From [Eubacterium] saphenum (GTDB lineage Bacteria; Bacillota; Clostridia; Peptostreptococcales; Anaerovoracaceae), in contig SFHC01000028.1 in assembly GCA_004555725.1 (NCBI GenBank), positions 1-17,344 on the forward strand: a stretch of DNA of 17,344 nt. Direction: 5' to 3'. The notes below the pieces were generated by a model, which searched no databases, was not told the DNA's origin, and saw nothing but the letters and a program-made list of their open reading frames with translations. A program made the position numbers and the translations under genes. Below are positions 13,292 through 17,344 of the stretch, piece after piece. Position 1 is the stretch's first letter; each line of letters opens with the position of its first letter.

Positions 13292-14108
13292 TCTGCTGAA
13301 AGAAATGCTGGAATACCCGTTCATGGCCCGTGCATTTACAGCCGGCACCCTGATTGCACTCTGCGCTGCTCTTCTCGGTGTCAGCCTGGTTCTGAAGCGT
13401 TATTCCATGATTGGAGACGGACTCTCACACGTAGGATTCGGCTCCCTTGCACTCGCAACTGCACTGAACGCGGCGCCGATGGCCGTTGCCATTCCAATTG
13501 TTGTCATCGCTTCAGTTTTTATGCTCTGGATTGCACAGAACAGCCGAATCAACGGAGACGCTGCCATCGCCCTTATTTCCACCGGCTCCATGGCCGTCGG
13601 CGTCATGATCATCTCCATGACCAACGGAATGAACGTCGATGTCTATAACTACCTGTTCGGCAGCATCCTGAGCATGTCCAGAGGGGACGTTCTCCTGAGC
13701 ACGGCACTTTCCGCCATCGTTCTCCTGCTTTTTATACTCTTTTATAACCGGATCTTTTCCGTGACATTTGACGAGAGTTTTGCCCGCGCTACCGGAACCA
13801 ATGCCGGAATGCTGAACGTCATCATCGCCCTGCTGACCGCGCTCGTAATCGTTCTCGGCATGCGCATGATGGGCGCGCTGCTGATTTCCGCGCTGATCGT
13901 ATTCCCTGCACTCACCTCCATGCGCATCTGCAAGACCTTCCGGACTGTAATCATCAACTCCTCTGTCATCGCAATTCTGTGCCTCTGGGTTGGTCTGACG
14001 CTCTCCTATCTGTTCGGAACACCAAGCGGCGCAAGCATCGTCGTCTGCAACATCGGTGCATTCTGCATTTACGGACTGATCGGCCTGGCAGGGCGGAAAA
14101 ACGCGTAG
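13284..14108 (+). CDS. znuB: Zinc ABC transporter permease
   Basis: A 274-residue integral membrane protein with about 8-9 hydrophobic segments, of the ABC-3 permease family. The family motif SMIGDGLSHVGFG lies near residues 41-53 and GMRMMGALLISALIVFPALTS near 190-210. It forms the import channel with ZnuC and ZnuA. The ATG chosen has GGAGGAGGA just upstream and overlaps the znuC stop codon; an upstream in-frame ATG lies within znuC and has no such site. It ends the operon. Confidence 0.95.
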   Translation: MLNLLKEMLEYPFMARAFTAGTLIALCAALLGVSLVLKRYSMIGDGLSHVGFGSLALATALNAAPMAVAIPIVVIASVFMLWIAQNSRINGDAAIALISTGSMAVGVMIISMTNGMNVDVYNYLFGSILSMSRGDVLLSTALSAIVLLLFILFYNRIFSVTFDESFARATGTNAGMLNVIIALLTALVIVLGMRMMGALLISALIVFPALTSMRICKTFRTVIINSSVIAILCLWVGLTLSYLFGTPSGASIVVCNIGAFCIYGLIGLAGRKNA

Positions 14109-14127
14109 GAGTAGTCCTCAATCTACT

Positions 14128-14152
14128 CTGAATTTCCGATCTTCAGTTTTTT
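14128..14152 (+). terminator. Intrinsic terminator after znuB
   Basis: CTGAA (14128-14132) pairs with TTCAG (14142-14146), followed by six T. A second small hairpin, GAGTAG/CTACTC (14109-14128), lies just before it. The stem is short, so strength is uncertain. Confidence 0.5.
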
Positions 14153-14162
14153 CATCTATAAC

Positions 14163-14195
14163 AACAGGGACTCGTGCAGTTTTCGAGTCCCTGTT
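14163..14195. terminator. 12-bp perfect hairpin between convergent operons
   Basis: AACAGGGACTCG and CGAGTCCCTGTT pair perfectly around a 9-base loop, 15 bases beyond the stop of the leftward glycerophosphotransferase gene. It is placed to end both converging transcripts, though neither side has a long T run. Confidence 0.65.
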
Positions 14196-14210
14196 CAATG
14201 TATGAATCCG

Positions 14211-15896
14211 TTATTTTCCTTGCCCTTTATTTATTTGAAGCAGAATCCGGTCAATTGCCCGATCAGCTGCATGTCCGTCATAGTTTGCGAAATTATCTTT
14301 AACGAACTGCTTTGCTTTTTCTTCTTCAAAATCGCCGCTTCGCAGTGCGTCCATCATTTCTTCGAAGGTATCACATACCTTGCCAGGAGCGTTTTCTTTC
14401 ACACTTCGGTGAACTCCGCGGCTGAGTTCATAAATTTCACGATCTGGTGTATAAAAAAGCATCGGTCTTCTCATCAAAGCATACTCATAAAAATTTGATG
14501 AATAATCCGTGATCAATAAATCTGTAATATAGTACAAACTATTGATATCTGGGTATTCCGACATGTCAAAGATGTTGCTGCTGTATTCCGGTGGTATCTC
14601 TGCTTTTTCTTCAACAAACGGATGCATTTTTAATACAAAAGCATATTCAGATCCGCAGAACTCATGTATTTGCTGAAAATCAAGCCATGAATAGTCATAA
14701 TATGCATGTTTCTGATCTGTGCCTCTGTATGTCGGGGCGAAAAGGATTACTTTCTTTTCTTTCAGTTCCGGATACTGTCGATAAAAAGTCTCCTTAAATT
14801 TTTCAATTCGCTGCTGATCCAGAAACCCATCTAATCTGGGCATTCCCACTGGTAAAAATGCGCTTTTTTCGATACCGAACACCTCTTCAAATACATGGTT
14901 CAGTTTCGGTGACCCGGTCAGTACATAATCATTTTTCTTATGACAGTTATCTGTCGGGCGTGGCGAGCTTGCTTTACCAAATCTGGCATATCCGACGGCC
15001 TTAAATCCCTCACCCGCATGCCATACCTGTATGAGTTTCGTTTTATGGCTGAGATTCAGATAACTGAAAAGCGGCGCGTAATCATCAATAAAAATATAAT
15101 CCGCTTTTGCGATTTTCTTCAAAACCCGAACCCACTCTGAAATAACCTTCTTTTTCCCAACAGCTTTTCGGAATGAATAGTCCATCTCGAACTGTTTATC
15201 CAGACCACGTCTTTTTATCGCATCATCAATTGCTTTTAAGTTTCCCCAGAGCTTATCCCTGGTTTCACTCATCATCAGAACACGATGACCACGCTTCGGG
15301 TATACATGATTGTAGAACTGATAAACTTTATCAACTCCACTTTTCGTGATCTTTTCTTTCAGTTTCTTTCTTTTACCTTTAAATGTTTTTGATTCCGAAA
15401 GCCAGTGATGTTTTCTCCAGTCATCATTTCGGATCATAAAGAAGCTGTGCATCAGAAACCAGAGGTATTTTTCATTTTCCGTTGCAGAAGTGAACAGAAC
15501 TGTGTACGCGTACTGGTTATTTCCGTACCGGAACATACGTGTATATTCATCAAAATGATAGGCAAGTGAGAAAGATGCATATACAACATACACATTATGA
15601 TTCGTTTCCGCCCTTATTCTCCATATGCCGTTGTTCAGAAACGTTCTTCCGTTCATCGCTGTAATATTACAGCAGAAAGAGTATACTCCATCCTCATAGG
15701 AATCCCATGGAAGAGGAACTCTCTCTACTACTCTGGCCCGGTCTACCCGGTCCGTTTCATTCTGCTTCATTCCTTCCAGACGTTCAAGAAAGAAAACCAC
15801 CTGGTCCGGTACGCAGGATGAAATCTGTAAATGGAGGAAAACCCTCTCCCACTGAACATTTTCGACAAAAAACACCGGCTGATAATCCTTCCGCAT
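14211..15896 (-). CDS. CDP-glycerol glycerophosphotransferase family protein
   Basis: A 561-residue TagB/TagF-type transferase, which adds glycerol-phosphate (or a related polyol phosphate) from a CDP donor to teichoic acids or capsule-like polymers at the cytoplasmic membrane face. The C-terminal catalytic part (about 205-555) has QVWHAGEG with His293, FAPTYRG (386-392), MHP with His425, and TDYSS (463-467). These match the two catalytic His and the donor-binding Asp/Ser of TagF. Residues 1-160 form a separate, unassigned beta-rich N-terminal region. The start has AAAGGAAG 7 bases upstream and lies 2 bases after the upstream gene's stop, so the two are co-translated. Codons are AT-richer than in the znu genes. 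Confidence 0.92.
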   Translation of the reverse strand: MRKDYQPVFFVENVQWERVFLHLQISSCVPDQVVFFLERLEGMKQNETDRVDRARVVERVPLPWDSYEDGVYSFCCNITAMNGRTFLNNGIWRIRAETNHNVYVVYASFSLAYHFDEYTRMFRYGNNQYAYTVLFTSATENEKYLWFLMHSFFMIRNDDWRKHHWLSESKTFKGKRKKLKEKITKSGVDKVYQFYNHVYPKRGHRVLMMSETRDKLWGNLKAIDDAIKRRGLDKQFEMDYSFRKAVGKKKVISEWVRVLKKIAKADYIFIDDYAPLFSYLNLSHKTKLIQVWHAGEGFKAVGYARFGKASSPRPTDNCHKKNDYVLTGSPKLNHVFEEVFGIEKSAFLPVGMPRLDGFLDQQRIEKFKETFYRQYPELKEKKVILFAPTYRGTDQKHAYYDYSWLDFQQIHEFCGSEYAFVLKMHPFVEEKAEIPPEYSSNIFDMSEYPDINSLYYITDLLITDYSSNFYEYALMRRPMLFYTPDREIYELSRGVHRSVKENAPGKVCDTFEEMMDALRSGDFEEEKAKQFVKDNFANYDGHAADRAIDRILLQINKGQGK

Positions 15897-15898
15897 AT

Positions 15899-16996
15899 CT
15901 ATGCTTCCTTTGTCATTCCCTGCGCAATAAAACTTGCAATCAAACGCCTGTACATCTCTTCCAGATTATACTGCGGCTTCCAGCCAAGCGTCTGCAGTTT
16001 ATCTGAATTCAAATGCAGCACCACATCCGGAGCATAGCCATATGTCATCGCATCTTCCGGAATATCAAATACAACATTAATTTTTCCGTCCGCCATCTTT
16101 TCTGCAACCATTTTCGCCATATCACGAATCTGGACAGAAGTTTCTGGGTTTGCAGCAGTATATACGTTCGCGTTTTCGCCTCTTAGCAGAGCAGTCATGA
16201 TTCCTGCTGCTGCGTCAGCGGTATAACAGTAATTCCCCCATGATTGTCCAGCAGTATGAAGAACAATATCTTTTTCTTTGATCGCGCTTTTTGCAAACTG
16301 TGCGAATACCCGTCCTTCACTGACTGAAACACCTGCTCCAAATGTCTGTGCCAGTCTGACTACTTTTACCGGAACTTTATATTCATGACAATACGACGCG
16401 CAAAGCAACTCACAGACTCGTTTTCCCTCTGAGTAACAGCTTCTGACATTCATAACGTCTATATAGCCTAGATCCTCTTCTTTTACAGACGCCTTTTTCG
16501 GATCTGTAATGCCGAATGCTTCCATAGATGAAATATACACCATGCTTTTAACATGACAACCATGGGCGAATTTCAGCACATTCTCCGTCCCGTCAATGGA
16601 TATATGCAGAGTTTCAACTGGTTTGGTCACAAATGTTTTTGATGCAGTGACACTTGCACAATGGACAATGTAATCAACATGCTCCTCAGTTTCAATCGGT
16701 TCGAGAATGTCCCCTTTGACCAATCTCAAGTCTCCTCTGGTCAGAAGGCCGCCATAAACTGATTCTGCCTTTTTTTCATTACGAACAAACGGCAACAGTG
16801 TCATTCCCATATCATACTTTCGATTCAAGCAGGCTAATGCCTTAATTAAAACAGATCCAACCAATCCTGTAGCTCCTGTTACAAGTACAGATCTGTCCTT
16901 GAGTTCAGTATATACCGATAATCTGTTCGCCAGTTCATCTAAATCCTCTTGAAAAATCTTATCTTCTGGACTTTCTAAAATACAGGTATTCAACAA
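15899..16996 (-). CDS. NAD-dependent epimerase/dehydratase family protein
   Basis: A 365-residue extended short-chain dehydrogenase of the sugar-nucleotide type. An N-terminal extension of about 35 residues precedes the Rossmann motif VTGATGLVGS (39-48); then VHCASVTASK (111-120), catalytic Ser156/157 (YISSMEAFG) and Tyr188-x3-Lys192 (YSEGK). It is likely to make or modify a nucleotide-activated sugar for the surface polymer built by the next gene; substrate unknown. The start proposed is TTG at 16996, because AAGGAG sits 7 bases upstream and the -10 box leaves a leader of only about 18 bases. A GTG at 17014 would lie before that site and at the transcript end. Confidence 0.88.
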   Translation of the reverse strand: MLNTCILESPEDKIFQEDLDELANRLSVYTELKDRSVLVTGATGLVGSVLIKALACLNRKYDMGMTLLPFVRNEKKAESVYGGLLTRGDLRLVKGDILEPIETEEHVDYIVHCASVTASKTFVTKPVETLHISIDGTENVLKFAHGCHVKSMVYISSMEAFGITDPKKASVKEEDLGYIDVMNVRSCYSEGKRVCELLCASYCHEYKVPVKVVRLAQTFGAGVSVSEGRVFAQFAKSAIKEKDIVLHTAGQSWGNYCYTADAAAGIMTALLRGENANVYTAANPETSVQIRDMAKMVAEKMADGKINVVFDIPEDAMTYGYAPDVVLHLNSDKLQTLGWKPQYNLEEMYRRLIASFIAQGMTKEA

Positions 16997-17019
16997 TATC
17001 GTGCTCCTTCTCACAAAGT

Positions 17020-17025
17020 ATTATA
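17020..17025 (-). promoter_or_regulatory. -10 box of the epimerase-glycerophosphotransferase pair
   Basis: Minus strand TATAAT, a perfect -10, between the right-edge ORF and the epimerase gene. No good -35 at the usual distance. The predicted start near 17014 supports the TTG start of the epimerase. Confidence 0.5.
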
Positions 17026-17033
17026 CTATGAAA

Positions 17034-17344
17034 TCATTTCCACCGAGCTTCTACCACAACAGAATGAATATCAGGAATATTAAAGTCAGGGAGTTGATCG
17101 CCGGCATGAAACAGCATTTTATTCTTGCTTACCCCCTGTTTGTAATTGATTGTATCACAAAAGCTTCCATCTTCAAGGATCCAGTACCAGCATTTCCCGC
17201 ATCGAAAACGCAGTACCCAACCCTTAAATTTATGTTTTGCATACTGAAAACATGAATCTGGAAAAACCATTTCAGATGCCGGAGTCTTATGTTTATAAAG
17301 AGTAAGTTCTAAAGCGCCAGACTTTAGACGTTTCATTTCACCAT
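17034..17344 (-). CDS. Unrecognised ORF, possibly cut by the window edge
   Basis: At least 100 codons, ending VVVEARWK. I do not recognise it. It is basic and aromatic-rich, with a CGKC pair in RFRCGKCWYW and no clear membrane segment. An ATG at 17336 is preceded by a weak GGTGA, but the frame is open to the window edge, so it may be the C-terminal end of a longer gene. It lies directly upstream of the surface-polymer genes and shares their AT-rich composition. It could also be non-coding. Confidence 0.35.
   Translation of the reverse strand, partial: GEMKRLKSGALELTLYKHKTPASEMVFPDSCFQYAKHKFKGWVLRFRCGKCWYWILEDGSFCDTINYKQGVSKNKMLFHAGDQLPDFNIPDIHSVVVEARWK

Noticed and set aside
12494..13348. 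Open frame of 284 codons on the minus strand across znuC
   Set aside because: Antisense to a complete ABC ATPase with all motifs.

Overview
The window looks like chromosome of an anaerobic, low-oxygen Firmicute of the class Clostridia, with moderate GC. This rests on several things seen in the sequence: a class I hybrid cluster protein with a compact N-terminal Cys spacing, a CsoR-type copper repressor, a TPP-riboswitch-controlled thiD-cytX pair, strong AGGAG-type ribosome binding sites, and a teichoic-acid-type glycerophosphotransferase. There are no tRNA or rRNA genes, transposases, phage genes or CRISPR arrays.

Layout, left to right. (1) 237-3801, minus strand: a copper-efflux operon, csoR - membrane-anchored HMA protein - copA. 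It is driven by one promoter whose spacer and -10 box are covered by a perfect 8-5-8 palindrome, a convincing CsoR operator. The last 69 codons of copA form a complete CopZ-like chaperone that keeps its own Shine-Dalgarno and AUG. (2) 3882-6231, minus: promoter, TPP riboswitch with terminator, thiD, cytX, terminator; a small operon for uptake and phosphorylation of the thiamin pyrimidine (HMP). (3) 6238-10480, minus: a nitrosative/oxidative-stress module made of a Crp/Fnr-family regulator, hcp with a fused C-terminal DUF1858-like domain, and a hemerythrin protein with an unrecognised N-terminal half. The hcp promoter has a palindrome centred exactly 41.5 bp upstream of the predicted start, the classical class II activator position. 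A long two-state RNA-like element lies between hcp and the hemerythrin gene. (4) 10616-14108, plus: a Fur-family (probably Zur) regulator followed by znuA, znuC and znuB for high-affinity zinc (or manganese) uptake, with a Fur-type 7-1-7 box on the start site and a separate 26-bp near-perfect palindrome on the -35 box. (5) 14163-17344, minus: an AT-richer cell-surface polymer locus with a CDP-glycerol glycerophosphotransferase, an NAD-dependent epimerase/dehydratase, and an unrecognised ORF cut by the window edge.

Regions 1, 3 and 4 together form a metal and reactive-nitrogen stress neighbourhood: copper export, NO or hydroxylamine detoxification, a di-iron hemerythrin and zinc import, each with its own visible regulatory site. 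No wholly new multigene system is evident. The most novel-looking items are the switch-like RNA element at 7448-7540, the gene-within-gene CopZ at 237-446, and the unassigned 26-bp palindrome at 10616-10641.
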